A DNA stretch of 53,559 bases, from the NCBI RefSeq assembly GCF_000003815.2, contig NC_049997.1:11431888-11485446 (forward strand). Direction: 5' to 3'. Source of the stretch: Branchiostoma floridae. Lineage: Eukaryota; Chordata; Leptocardii; Amphioxiformes; Branchiostomatidae. The position numbers and the translations under genes were made by a program. The notes under the pieces are model-generated. The model saw nothing but the letters and a program-made list of their open reading frames with translations, made no database searches and was not told where the DNA came from. The number at the start of each line of letters is the position of its first letter. Within the stretch, counting starts at the first letter, position 1. This document shows, one piece after another, positions 41,101 through 52,850 of this stretch.

Positions 41101-42700
41101 TAACTTATTTCCTTCTAATGGATAGAATTAAAATACACACATAGTGTATATATAGAACTTAATGTACTCCAATTCCAAATACTTCCCAACCTTTTCAAGT
41201 TTTCTATTCACTCACTTACTCATCCTCGCCGCATATCGGTCTTCGCTGAGGCGGGCCATCATTTCTACACAATATACAAAAGTGTCCACTAGCCTTTCAG
41301 ATGACAACATTTCGGCAAAAAGATTTACATTTACATCCAGACATATTCATAGACTAAAATTGAAGACATGCATGTACATATAGTTACAGAGTGGAGCTGC
41401 TTATGGGATTCTATATCTCTTCTTAGAGATATCCGGTCTTGAAAACCTGAAAAATCTTCTTCGAGCCTGAAAAATGCTTCTTCGAACCTGAAAAATGCTC
41501 CTTTTTAAATAAGAGTGAAAGAGTGCATTGGTTTCCAATACAAAATTGATGTCTATCTGTCAGTTAAAAGTAAGAAGCTAACTTTTGACGGAACACGCCA
41601 TATGCAACTCCGTATAGTCAAATATCTTTTGCCAAGCTCAAAATACACTTAGTCTAGTCTCTTATGTCCATGAATAGTTTGGTACATAAAAAAGATGGAC
41701 CCTGGTTGCAGAAGGACGACCAAACTTGCCATACTCTGTACCTTGTACAACTGTTGCACAATAAAACTTCATGGTCAAGGATGCTGGACCATGCAATAGC
41801 CAATCAGTCCAGAGTCATAAAAATTCAGTGCCACATGCCTACCATCATACATTCAGCCATAAGATGCTTTAGAAAGTGAATCTTAAAAAAAGTAGAATCA
41901 ATTCTCATCTTGAAACATCAATATCTTGTCCTTTTGAAAAGAGATCACATGTTCTGACGGTCGATACAAAGACAAAGGGCAGAATACTACATTGATCTAA
42001 TACGTGGCTATATGTGTGGCCTTACTGCTTGGGTTAGGAGACTGACACGTAGCAGATTGCCTGTGCTTAAACCATTAAAGACTACACAAAGTCAGAAAAC
42101 TGGTACCCAACATTGACCAACTAGAACTGTCCTTAAAATGTTACATTTCCAAGAATTGCTTGGTAATTTTGAACTGTTATAGTTGACATTCATTTACAAA
42201 ACAGAAAATTAGAAGCATAAGAGACTGTTCCGCCATCCAAAGCTCATGTACCAGTTATGATGACACCATGATTTCTGAATGTTGTACAATTTAACTTCAG
42301 TCTGCTAAGGTAGATGCTAGGCAGCAAATTTGAATTGATTATGGGGTTAGACAGTAGGGAAAGGGTTAAACAAACATGATAAACCCTCTAGTTTAAGACA
42401 CAACATGTATTTAACATTCCCTAGTTGAATAAGGAAGGCTACATGTAGTTCAGAAACAGATATCACAACTTGTTGCTCTATACCTTTCAGCGACGATAAG
42501 CAAAAAATTTTGGCCCATTATCAAAAATAGTGAATGTAGGACAAGTGCTTCCTGCAAATCAGCAATTCTAACCAAACTTACAGAAAAACCTCAAGTGTTT
42601 AACATTAAACAGGCTGAGTACATAGAAACACAAATGGTGACTATAGTTAGACTGTAGCTACTGCTAACCTAATACATCATGAATAACTCAGTATGCTTTA
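41101..42700. other. Non-coding stretch
   Basis: No gene is recognised. Near 41440-41505 the phrase CCTGAAAAATGCTTCTTCGA is repeated two to three times in tandem. Confidence 0.5.
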
Positions 42701-42731
42701 GATAGCCATCTAAATGGAAGAACAAACTTAC

Positions 42732-42905
42732 TTTCCTACCCCCAGTGTCTTCTTGTAGAAGCAGACGATACGCACGCTGGATTTCTGACGGTCACAATTC
42801 GTCACGTCCTGGTCGAACCTTGTGCGTAAAACACACCCCTGGGGTTCCATTTGCAGATTTACATTTTGAAAGCGTGCATCCGTCTTGATGACAGCGCGGA
42901 ATCCA
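42732..42905 (-). other. SYT1: Candidate non-coding first exon of synaptotagmin
   Basis: On the - strand a GC-richer, CpG-containing block ends at a consensus donor, GGAAA|GTAAGT (donor at 42726-42731). A TATA-like CATAAAAG lies about 25 bp upstream of the block, near 42926-42934. The block has no long open frame, as expected for 5' UTR. The synaptotagmin coding start needs an upstream donor on this strand, and this is a good one. The link is inferred. Confidence 0.35.
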
Positions 42906-44190
42906 AAAGTCCTACAGGTACACTTTTATGTAGTTTCTTCACACAATGTTGTGTCTTTCCCTGGGCTAGCAGCTAATAAGTTACACAGGTCGTACCATAC
43001 TTAAGACTGTACCACTGAGGGGGGGAAACAGGCTAATAAGACAAAAATGAAATTCTTTATGCTACTTATTTATCGTAATGATAATATTTAGACCATATAC
43101 AATTTAATTGTTCTACATTTTGTAAAACATTGGAAGATGTTTGAATTGCAAAATTTGAGGAAAAGAAAACCCCCAAAATATCCCCACCCCCGTATTTCTC
43201 TTTCCCTTCAACCGTGTAGAGTCTCCCGGCAGCCTGGTATTTGCACATCAAATGCAGTTGTGACGCAGGCGAGACGCCGCCCAACCAACCACCCACAACA
43301 AAGGAGCTCACAACATCCTTAACCAAAACTAACAAACACACATAACTCACATAAGTCTTTTCTTCCAAATCATGCTAAAAAAATATCATAAAGATGTGTA
43401 TCTTCTATTCATAATAGTTGGATATCAATCATTCTTGGCATGTTTATACCATAAACAACTTTGTTGTGGGTAAAAATGACACCACCTTTTGCCGAGCTAA
43501 CAGAGCAGAAAGGATGCAAGATCACCTTCCCTCTTTAAGTCCTTGTCTAAACAACGTAACCAGGAGACTGGCCACGTAAGAAAGACCCAGACTGAAAACC
43601 TCAACCCATGGGTACAGATACAGTAGATTTAGTGTTCCAGTTTTGCTTTTTGAACTTTGGGAATGTTACAGAAGGCTTCAACTTCAAGGAAACTCATTGA
43701 CCCTCCAACTGTTGATTTATGCTATTGCTGACACAAAGTAGCTGGACTATTGAGGGTTGATTTGTAAGGTTACTAACTCTGCTCCTGACAGATGTTACGA
43801 GGAAAGCCACACATGATTCTAGAGATACTTACAACCTTTTATGTTTGACTTCCTTCCAGAGCACATATCACTTTAGAGGAATACCTCTGGCTGAAATGGA
43901 CTTGGCAATCTAGTACCATCATCTATTTAGGACTAGAATGTTCTTGCAATGACTAAGCCATACACATAAGAAAGGTGTAGAAAGCTATGACGGCTCATCT
44001 ATTACAAAGCTTTACTCTGCCAAGCAGTTAGGCTGGTACAATTTGTTATTACTTTAGACTACATCGGTTTCTAAGACACCTTCTGTCAAATGGACATACA
44101 TGTGTAAGCACTTTCAACATGTAGCTTTACTACATGTGAGTGTAAGGTACTTTCAACATGTAGCTTATGCATGTGTGTAACAGGCCATAA
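42906..44190. other. Non-coding stretch
   Basis: No gene is recognised. A run of C-rich sequence lies at 43168-43195. The rest is AT-rich. Confidence 0.5.
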
Positions 44191-44198
44191 AGGTTATA

Positions 44199-44538
44199 CA
44201 GGGCTCGAAATACCACCTGCATATGCACGTTAGTCCAGGTAAAATTGAAGCTGTGCAGGTAATTCTGGTGTCTACCTGCACCTAACCTGCACTGGTCCAT
44301 GTACTGAGTTGATACATAAATGTCCTATGATGTAGCTGTATAAAGATTGTCATTAGCTGCATTGACTGTTACTACCTATTAAGTACAAAAGAAAAAATAG
44401 CAATGGTTCCTGAACTATTTTAGTATGATCTAAAATTCCTAAATTCAGAGTGGTGCAGGTAAACTTTGTCTGGTGCAGGTAATTTTTAATTTTACCTGCA
44501 CCAGTGCAGGTATGCAGAAAAAAGTATTTCGAGCCCTG
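44199..44538. mobile_element. 340-bp CAGGGCTCGAAATA MITE
   Basis: The left end CAGGGCTCGAAATACCACCT and the right end GTATTTCGAGCCCTG pair. Subterminal GTGCAGGTAA and TTACCTGCAC words recur in both orientations. TTATA lies just outside both ends (44194-44198, 44539-44543). CAGGG ends are common in hAT elements, but these usually duplicate 8 bp, so the class is uncertain. Same family as 25372-25609. Confidence 0.82.
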
Positions 44539-45100
44539 TTATATATTCTCTATGGCCAATTTGATTCCTTGTTTAATCAAGTATACAATAACATGAGCCT
44601 GATATTCATGGTAGATTCATAATAAATGGTTCTGACAGCATGATAATTATCTTTTATGAATACAAGACCACTTATGGGAAAAAAAACAATGAAGTCTTAC
44701 CCCTTTCTAAACATTGTGACACTAAAAATGCTGACGTCAAGATGGCAAAATGTCCAAAGGTGAAACTATAGATGAAACTATCAATAAAAATATTCCATAT
44801 GAACCTTACAAAACTCAGACACCACTTCTTATATGCATTGATACTTAACTCTTTTCACTCTCCTCTGATTTGCTGGTATCAAAAACCTATGTGTCAAACG
44901 CCCCAAGATATGTTCCTTCGTAATCATAATTAGTAACAGAGACTTGCACAGACTATTAATTCACCTTCACCTTTTAGCAATGAGATCCTTAACTTAAGTT
45001 TTTAGATATTTCGTTTACAGAGCAGTATTGTCATCTTTCTAGATAGGAACTATTCTTGAATACTTCCCCTGCCATTGTAATGATTATTACATATATATTA

Positions 45101-45283
45101 CTGTAAATGCAGAAATGTTCGCTGTGGTTTAATGTTCACAGTTTTCGCGGTGACCACTTCACCACACTTAAAACCACCGCGAACATTTTTCTACTATGGT
45201 TCAGACTATGGTGTTACCGTGAAAATAAAACCACCGCGAAAAGTCCTTTTTCCCCCTACCTCTAAATTAATCCCCGCGAACTT
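45101..45283. mobile_element. CTGTAAATGCA MITE cut by gap
   Basis: It starts CTGTAAATGCAGAAATGTTC and contains several GCGGTG, AACCACCGCGAA and TTTCGCGG words in both orientations. It runs into the 100-N gap with CCCCGCGAACTT, so its right end is missing. Same family as 48636-48892. Confidence 0.7.
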
Positions 45284-45383
45284 NNNNNNNNNNNNNNNNN
45301 NNNNNNNNNNNNNNNNNNNNNNNNNNNNNNNNNNNNNNNNNNNNNNNNNNNNNNNNNNNNNNNNNNNNNNNNNNNNNNNNNNN
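45284..45383. other. Assembly gap, 100 N
   Basis: Exactly 100 N. It replaces the right end of the CTGTAAATGCA MITE. Confidence 1.
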
Positions 45384-46064
45384 CCAGGAAATGCTTAATT
45401 TTATAATATAACTGAATGTGTAGGATATTTCCACTTTCATGGGGGGAAGTATAGCTACAATTTATTATCCTAAAAGCCAGCATCAAATTGCAAAATTTGT
45501 ACATTGGAACAAAATCAATTATTGCATGTTTCAGAAGTTGAGAAATTCAAACATCTCTAAACCCCCTTCATGAATACTCTCTACAAATAGGACTAGTGGG
45601 AAATTCAATACCATGTTCAGTTAGATCTTGTACCCAGTATTGCAAAGGAATGCCTTTCGAATATGATTCATAGCAAAGAGGAAAACTAGCTTACATAGGA
45701 TTGGATTCTAAAATGTGCTTATAAGCACCCATCTTATAGAATTCAACAAATCATCCACCAATTCACATCAAGAAGTCATCAAACATTTTACCCCCATCGT
45801 ATCAGTTTGTATTCGAGGCCTAGGATTGGTGAGGACATTTCCAATTTCGTTAGGTGAAAACAGTCAATTGTTCAAAGGTTGACTGTAGAGTTTACATTAT
45901 AAGTCTCTAATATGAAGAAAGACTAACTATCTAGATGCAGGCTGGGAATGCATTGACAAAAGCTGAAAAAATGCCTAAAAAATTACAGGTCATTGATAAA
46001 AGCAGTGATCAAGAAGAAATATCCAATTTGGTACAGGTACCTTACCTAAGTAACGATTCACCAT
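45384..46064. other. Non-coding stretch
   Basis: AT-rich sequence with no gene or clear repeat. Confidence 0.5.
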
Positions 46065-46068
46065 TTAA

Positions 46069-46615
46069 GGTATCTCGGTCGGCTAAATTGGCATTTTGAC
46101 CTTCCACTGTTTTCTTATTAATGAAGTAAGAAAGAATGGAGCCATAACGAATGTTGATAGATGGGCATTAGAGAATTCTAAATCTGGCCAAATTGATGAC
46201 GTCATCATTTTTATTACCTCTGATATTCTTTTTTCTATGACAAAATACAGCACTTTGGTACATACCACTGTAATGAAACTTCGTTTTTCGTTGCATAATG
46301 ATGGAAGCTACAAACGTAGTGTTGCGCAAACTGATATCTACTAACGATCTGCAGTTATTAAGAATTAAATTTTTTTAATTAGATGAAAACAAACATTTTC
46401 TAATTACTACAGATCATTAGTAGATATCATTTTGCGCAACACTACGTAATCAGAGGTAATAAAAATGATGACGTCATCAATTCGGCCCCAAAAGAATCAG
46501 ATTTAGAATTCTCTAATGCCCATCTATCGATATTCGTTACGGCTCCATTCTTTCTTAATTTATTAATAAGAAAACAGTGGAAGGTCAAAATGCTAACTTA
46601 GCCGACCGAGATACC
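46069..46615. mobile_element. 547-bp near-complete palindrome flanked by TTAA
   Basis: The left end GGTATCTCGGTCGGCTAAAT and the right end TTAGCCGACCGAGATACC are inverted repeats. TTAA flanks both sides exactly (46065-46068, 46616-46619), as for piggyBac or Kolobok insertions. Pairing continues inward with CTTCCACTGTTTTCTTATTAAT, AGAATGGAGCC, GAATTCT, ATTGATGACGTCATCATTTT and GTGTTGCGCAAA blocks. Between the arms is a short unpaired part near 46225-46310. TGACGTCA (a CRE site) occurs in both arms. Confidence 0.9.
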
Positions 46616-46619
46616 TTAA

Positions 46620-47399
46620 ACATCAACACTATTCGATAATCCAGTTGTGTACTACAAAAAAATAACAAAGTAACTTAGTGTAAGTGGTTTGTATTCATCT
46701 TGATAACATACCCTTATGTAAGGCACAGAAATATAGTACTGGGATCACAAGTTACCATCATGCTTATTACCCTACTGCTGAAAAATTGGCAGGGAAAAAT
46801 GACAACCATCAAGCGAAGATGGGAAGTCATCAAATGGCTCTCCGTGGAGTAATATCATATAAGCATCTCACCAGAAACACCCCCAAAAGACCTTAGCCTG
46901 GAGAAGAACTTTTTAACGCAAAATTATTACATTTTCTTAGAATGCAACCTGAGTGAAAAGGATTTCCTTGTCTGCTTGTCGCTGCTAAATGTAAGTCTTT
47001 ATAAGAGAGCTTTGTATACTGAGGAAATGGCTGAAATTTGTCAAACTAGGAAGAATGCTTTGCCAGAGGAGTTGACAGAGCAGAGGCCTTCAACTTCAAG
47101 CTCTTCAATCTCCTATTTGGCCAGTTTCTATATTCTTATCTGGTATACTGGTAGACTAGATGAACTTCACAAAATGAACAAGAAATTACATGCAATCTTG
47201 GGTTTACATAACAGGTACAGTCAAATCAATTTCAGTAAACCTGTTATAGTATGTGCTATAAATCTAAACCTTGCTTAATGAATAACAGTTGCACACAATT
47301 ATGTTAACATTGAACTAGCGCCAATATGCCATCTAAGTACTATGCAATGTTAACTATTGACTTTTATCATCTTTCCAATAGAGGAAGTACCTACCAATA
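46620..47399. other. Non-coding stretch with unrecognised open frames
   Basis: Open + strand frames of 70 codons (46684-46896) and 100 codons (46976-47278) were examined. The second starts MSLLNVSLYKRALYTEEMAE and has no recognised domain. They could be relics of a transposase. Confidence 0.3.
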
Positions 47400-47540
47400 A
47401 TGTTGCGCTCACGTTTTTCACCACGTGCGGTATAAAATCCTACGCCTCGCTCCAACTCCTGTTACTGACTACAAGAGCGGCGCTCATGACGTACGTCGAA
47501 CTACGGTCGGCCTTTTGTCTCGTCGCCATGGTTACGCACA
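47400..47540. promoter_or_regulatory. GC-rich, TATA- and CRE-containing segment
   Basis: A CpG-rich block in AT-rich surroundings holds CACGTG (47422), GTATAAAATCC (47430), TGACGTACGTC (47488) and the X-box-like GTCGCCATGGTTAC (47522-47535). On the - strand an ATG in the same GTAACCATGGC context as the synaptotagmin start opens a 29-codon frame (47529-47440). It could be a promoter or an upstream exon of either strand. This is inference from motifs only. Confidence 0.3.
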
Positions 47541-48600
47541 ATCTAGGACATTTTAATCACGACTACTGCCACTGGTGAACTTCAAAACACCATTATTGAT
47601 GGGGCAGGACGTGCCAAACAACAATTAGTACCAGTAGATAAAGGCACCGTATCAAGATGTACATTCCTCCAGAGAGCGCGGTATCAGAGAAACCCGGACT
47701 TGTGAGCGAGCAGAGTGTTTGTTAAGTCTACAGAAAAGGGTAAATCTAGATTACAGTTATGTCTGGCTGTAGAGAGAAGTTAGAGAGGTCCTATTGTAAG
47801 ACGATGATATAGAGTCAAAGCACACCCTTTCACGGCTGGAATGAATGATTTTTTAACTGATATTGAGAAGGAAGAGGAAAATACAAGATAAGACGGGATT
47901 TGCTTCACTGCTTGGATACATCAAAGATGGTTTTCTGACTCGTACGTTATTGTCAATGAAAAAATCTTGACAAATCTGTCTATATGTTACACCAGACATT
48001 GCCATAAGGTGTTCCAATAGGGCGTATCCTGTGCAAATGGAACACTGGTTTCATACCACCTGTCAATGATGACAAATGTCCTTCTGTTTTGTTTTTTTAA
48101 GGTCCAGTGGGCTGTTTCCGGAACCATCAGGGATAGGTGTATCCTATAGCAACTATTTCTAATTGCTTAATACTGACTTTTCATTGACGTCATCATGATT
48201 AAAACCTGAATCCTGGCAGCCATGTTGGAGTACAGCAAAAACATGTTGGTGTGTGTTACGTATGTACAATGTACTCCAACATGGTTGAAATGAGGTGATA
48301 TGAAAAGTCTGACTGTATACCGTATCCTGTTTTAATAAAACAGATGTCACACACACACACATCCGTGTATTGATATTTTGCTTGGATGCTTGCCTACTAC
48401 ATTGTCTCTTTAACACAAATAACACTGTACAATATGTCATGTTTTGTATCAGTAAGACTTAGCATATATCGCTCACCAAAAATAGCAACAGATGTGTTGT
48501 AAAACATTTTGTTAAGAGCAACCTTGCTTTACTGATAGCGGTAGATCTGTTTTAACTAAAATTTGTCAACTGACTTTAAAAGTCACGAGACAGTCCTTTG
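47541..48600. other. Non-coding stretch
   Basis: No gene is recognised. A short (AC)n microsatellite lies at about 48347-48360. Confidence 0.5.
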
Positions 48601-48602
48601 GA

Positions 48603-48729
48603 ATTTGAATCTAGAGTCTGGTCTATAAACAATACTGTAAATGCATTTAAGTTTGCAGGGATTTAATTTGAATCTAGCTGGTCTATAAACAATACTGTAA
48701 ATGCATTTAAGTTTGCAGGGATTTAATTT
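48603..48729 (+). repeat. Tandem duplication, 60-bp period
   Basis: GTCTATAAACAATACTGTAA occurs at 48621 and again at 48681, with the following TGCATTTAAGTTTGCAGGGA identical. The copies are nearly identical, so the duplication is recent. It doubles the left end of the CTGTAAATGCA MITE. Confidence 0.9.
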
Positions 48730-48892
48730 CGCGGTAGCGGGAAAAGGACTTTTCGTGGTGGTTTTAAGTTCAAGGTAGCACCATGCACTGTAGTCTCTTA
48801 CTGCCATGGAAAAACGTTCACAGTGGTTTTAAGTTTGCGGTGAATTGGCAACGCAAAAACCGCAAACATAAACCACCGCAAAAATGTCTGCA
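48636..48892. mobile_element. CTGTAAATGCA MITE, copy 2
   Basis: The left end CTGTAAATGCATTTAAGTTT (present twice) is followed by TTTCGCGGTAGC and GTGGTGGTTTTAAGTT words. The right part holds the inverted AAACCACCGCAAAAATG. The right terminal repeat is degenerate. A further faint copy may span 49192-49440 (ACCGTAAATTCA to AATAAAACCACC). Confidence 0.65.
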
Positions 48893-48899
48893 CTTGAAC

Positions 48900-49820
48900 A
48901 TTCGGAGGAGGGCAGTTTGCTTCTTGAGAAATCAAGACTCGTTGCTGGAAGAAGACATGACGTCAGCAAGTCTCTGAAGACTCCTTGCAAGTCCAGATCA
49001 GACCGGATGAGCAGACGTGGAACCTCCTATCTTAAATAAGTTATAACTGAGAGGCAGTTTTTCAATCACGACGAGGTTCACGCTTGACTGATGAAATTTA
49101 TGACTAAGATATTGGCATCATGCTTAACATCGGTGTTTCTTTTTCATTGCTTGTACATTGGATTCAGGCTATCAAAATGAACGTGTAGTACCGTAAATTC
49201 AATTATTTTTACAGTGGTTTTATTGCATAGTTACTGTAGTGCTTGTAGTAACAATTTTGTACAAATTGAGCCTAGATTTGCTTTTATTGGGATAGTAACA
49301 ACCTTGCTTCAGAATTCTGTAGGTAGTAGTAACACATTCGAATCACATTTGTACAAAATTGACTGTGGACAGGTCATGTAATGTTACATGTAAAAAAGAA
49401 TGACAATAAAACCACCTTGAAAGTTTTAAGAATAAGATTAACAGTATTAAGCGATACAAATTCATTGTTATTACGGTCAGAAGGGGAGTTACAAGTTTTG
49501 CAGTGTAACAAAATACTTCTGATCAGTCCTCTTTGTTTCTGACTCTTAAGTAAGAAACCAAATTATTCCAATCTTTATATCTAATTTACATTCTTCAACT
49601 ACATTCATCATACAGATTAACGTCATACATGTTTTGTATATCTCTGTCTTAAAATAATCCCACACAATTACCTATTAATAGTGAAGACAAATCATTGAAT
49701 AAATATACTTAAAAACCAATCTGTCTACGGGGCAATATCCAAGTTGTAATTTCTTACCACATAACATAGTTACCAAGGGATTAAGTAACCCTATTATATA
49801 CAAACAGTCTATAAGACAAA
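48900..49820. other. Non-coding stretch
   Basis: AT-rich sequence with no gene. ACTGTAAAATTGT-like and GTACAAATT words recur (49256, 49353). The degenerate MITE noted for the preceding family may lie here. Confidence 0.4.
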
Positions 49821-49828
49821 TTTAAATG

Positions 49829-49911
49829 ATTTATCTCTTTATTAGTTTCATAGTGCCGAAGTACGGATTGAATCCATACTTTTGCACTATGAAACTAATA
49901 GAGAGATAAAT
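49829..49911. repeat. 83-nt near-perfect hairpin
   Basis: The 28-base arm 49829-49856 (ending TTTCATAGTGC) pairs with 49884-49911 (starting GCACTATGAAA) with a single T:G pair. The middle continues to pair as AAGTA.GGATT and AATCC.TACTT around one G. It could be a tiny palindromic transposon remnant or, if transcribed, a microRNA-like precursor. Nothing shows transcription. Confidence 0.85.
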
Positions 49912-50780
49912 AGAACTAGTTCATATATTTGACAGCAACCATAATTTCATTTATAATGTAGAGATCTTAGAAGTCGCATTCTAAGAATATTGTAAAAAAG
50001 AAATAAAGACAAAAAGTAACAGTGAAGGATGCATTTAAGTTTAAGGATACCTAAAGCTATCTCCTGAACTTCAACTATCAAGAAATTGAAATATGATAGT
50101 AGACATGGTTACATACTGCCCTTATTACCTGAGCGCTATAAACTAAATCAAGAAAGACAACGTCATTAATAAATCAGGTCGGGGAATTTTTAAAGCACAC
50201 CATTTCCTCACCTTTGTCTACCAAAAGCCAATAGTTCAGACAAAAAGTCATTAGGGTAAAGGTTATAGATTCACCATCTAGAACGTACAGTTCAATACCA
50301 ATGCAGGTTTAGAGTTTAAGTTCAACATTAAGAATGCTGAGTGAATACTGTCTGCTAATGGCCATGTATTATTGGGGTCTAGTCTGCGAGAGGTCACAGT
50401 TTCTCATTAGTGTAAGAATGGAGCCGCCATCAACGTTTATTCACAAGTTATTACTCCACTGCGGTAATGGCCCTGTCTAAATGGAACACGTTTAGAAAGT
50501 AATCTGTTCGGAAGAATCTTGGTGGCTGAAATTTGCAAGGCCATTTTTAAAGCGTTTTTTGAGCGCATGCCAACATACAATTTTGAAATAATTACGGTAA
50601 GGCCATGAGAATTTGATATCTTGGTGAACTTGGATTTGCATTCTGAATCTTTTCTTTTTAGGTTTACCATTCTGGACACAGTTTAAAGGATACCTGTAGG
50701 TGTCTAAAAATGCGCCTTTTCCAGGCACTCATATACTCCCCCCATTGCCACATATGCATATGAAACTTGTACACTGAAAT
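49912..50780. other. Non-coding stretch
   Basis: No gene is recognised. Frames on the - strand near 50437-50728 are Lys/Phe-rich chance frames. Confidence 0.5.
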
Positions 50781-50785
50781 AGTGC

Positions 50786-51165
50786 CAGGGTTCTGGGCAG
50801 GATTTTATTTTAGCGTAATGGCAATGGCAAGGATGGTTTGGAGGGGGTCTTGGTCCTTCCACTGTAAGATTTTAAAAATGTAGAGTAAAAAGTTCGCATG
50901 AAAAGGGTACCTGTGAGGGGACTTACAGTCTGTAAACATCACATGTAATTTGAAGGACTTTTTGGTCAGTTTGGCGTTGCATATCATCATTTTTCACATT
51001 TGATTTGACATTTTCCGATAAGTAAATGATCATAGCAAATTACCACTACGCTAGTCGAAAATTAGCGTGGTGATCCTCATTTTAGCGTGGTGGTCACTAA
51101 TCATAGCGTAGTGGCCCGTTACACATGATGATGATGACACTAAAAATGCACTAGCTAGAACCCTG
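50786..51165. mobile_element. CAGGGTTCTRG MITE, degenerate
   Basis: The left end CAGGGTTCTGGGCAGGATT and the right end complement CAGGGTTCTAGCTAGTGCAT pair imperfectly. Inside near the right end, GCGTGGTG/GCGTAGTGG words repeat three times (51063-51117), with a related TAGCGTAATGG near the left. The ends are hAT-like. No 8-bp flanking duplication was found. Confidence 0.6.
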
Positions 51166-51169
51166 TAGA

Positions 51170-52660
51170 CAGATGAGATCCTTCTATTAGCTTTTGAAAT
51201 GAGATGCCTAAGGGGGATTCTCTGTATCACACTTTGTGATTCGTATTCCAACTGACAATATCAGAGCTAGACCCGGGATAGAGCATTCCATTGTCAATGC
51301 CATTCGGAGACTAAGAAGGCTAAGTTTATAGTTTGGCAATGTAATGAGAAGACAACCAAATACCTTTCTCCTTAAAGTCTACAACCAGGAGTTTGAAAAC
51401 CCAAGACCAGGAGTAGAATATAGACCTCCTAAACATTGGAAGGACAAATAATCACAAAAGACACTGGAATGAGGAAACCAGAGCACAGGACCCTGCGACA
51501 TGGAGAAACTTGATGGAGAGCAGCTAGTGGCCAGTCACTGTCCCAAGCACTTAGAGCTTACAACTCCGATGCTCATATTTGATATTCAGATTTCAGTTGC
51601 ATTGAAATATCTTTACTCACAAGTAATTACGAAGAGGAGAGAAGATACTCGGGAACTATTTCTCGGCTGGATACCAGGCTAAAGTTGCTATACCGGTATA
51701 TCAAAATTTTGACCAATTTATTATAGATTCATTCAACTACACTTTTGAAACACATGTGCACTCAAGAATGGGGTCTATTACTGGATGCCTGTTTCATCTT
51801 TATTTGGTTAGATACAAAAATAAGTTTCTGCGAAACTCGAAACCTGTGAAATTAAATTGGTGTGACTCAAGTCATAAAATGATACGAAAATTCCAAATCT
51901 AATCTATGGGTGCCCTTTGGAAAACCTAAAGGTGAGGTAAGTCCTGTTGCAAGATTACTTCATTTCCTTCAACGCACAATCTTACCTCAAATCTGCAGTG
52001 GAAAATCATGTTGACCAATGATGCTAGGGGCTCCAAATAACCATCTGAAACTTGTGATTTGCAGAGACATTTTACTACATGTATATCACTAGAGGAAATT
52101 CAGACAGTTTGCAATTTATTTAAGGTCATTAATAGCATAGCAAAGTTAGAGTTACAGTATGAAAGGCACAATGTTTTGGGCATTTGTGCACGCATATCAA
52201 TGAAACAAAATGGGAGGGGAAAGCATTTTGAGCCCTGATGTTGTATCCAAGTCAGGTTTCTAGATTTGGCAAATTTTCTCATGCGTGAACCATAGTTGCT
52301 AGAAATGACAGAGAGGAAATTTCAGTATGAATCATCACAGCTGAACTTCTTAACCTGACAAATAGATGAATGGCCCAGCCCCCAGGTAGTTATGCAAGTG
52401 ATAGCCATGATATTCTTCATGATATTCCAACACTGAAATAATAGCAAAATTCTGACATGTGGTATTAAACAGGATTAGCATTTTTAAACAGCCTGTCAGG
52501 ATGATAGATATTGATGTGCGTTGGTTTGGTGGCTCATATTTCATCATGTGCTTTGTATCTATAAATATTATAATAATACATCATATTTTTACCACATTCA
52601 GAACTAAATAGAGAATCTGGTGATTTCGATTTAAAAAAAAAATCATTTCTCATTTACAAA
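51170..52660. other. Non-coding stretch
   Basis: No gene or clear repeat is recognised in this AT-rich sequence. Confidence 0.5.
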
Positions 52661-52664
52661 GACT

Positions 52665-52850
52665 GAAAGTTCTGCTACAGTACGAAGTAAACCCACAGGG
52701 GGGCCAAAATCTTATGATTTTTTTCAGTAAGCCCTAACCAAATATATATAAATAACATAAGAATCCATCAATAACTTATGCTGTTCAACTAAAGTAAACC
52801 ACAAATGCTACCAAAACAATCTTCTTGGCAAAGATCATAAAGCATTGGTT
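52665..52850 (+). repeat. CTAGGGGGC interspersed repeat, copy 3 (diverged)
   Basis: TTCTGCTACAGTACGAAG, CAGGGGGGCCAAA, AACCAAATATATATAA and ATCAATAACTTATGCTGTTC appear in the same order as the blocks of copy 1 at 33720-34070. The terminal CACA microsatellite is lost. Confidence 0.6.

Noticed and set aside
46976-47278. 100-codon + strand frame as a host gene
   Set aside because: No recognised domain, no splice or promoter support; listed only as an unrecognised frame.
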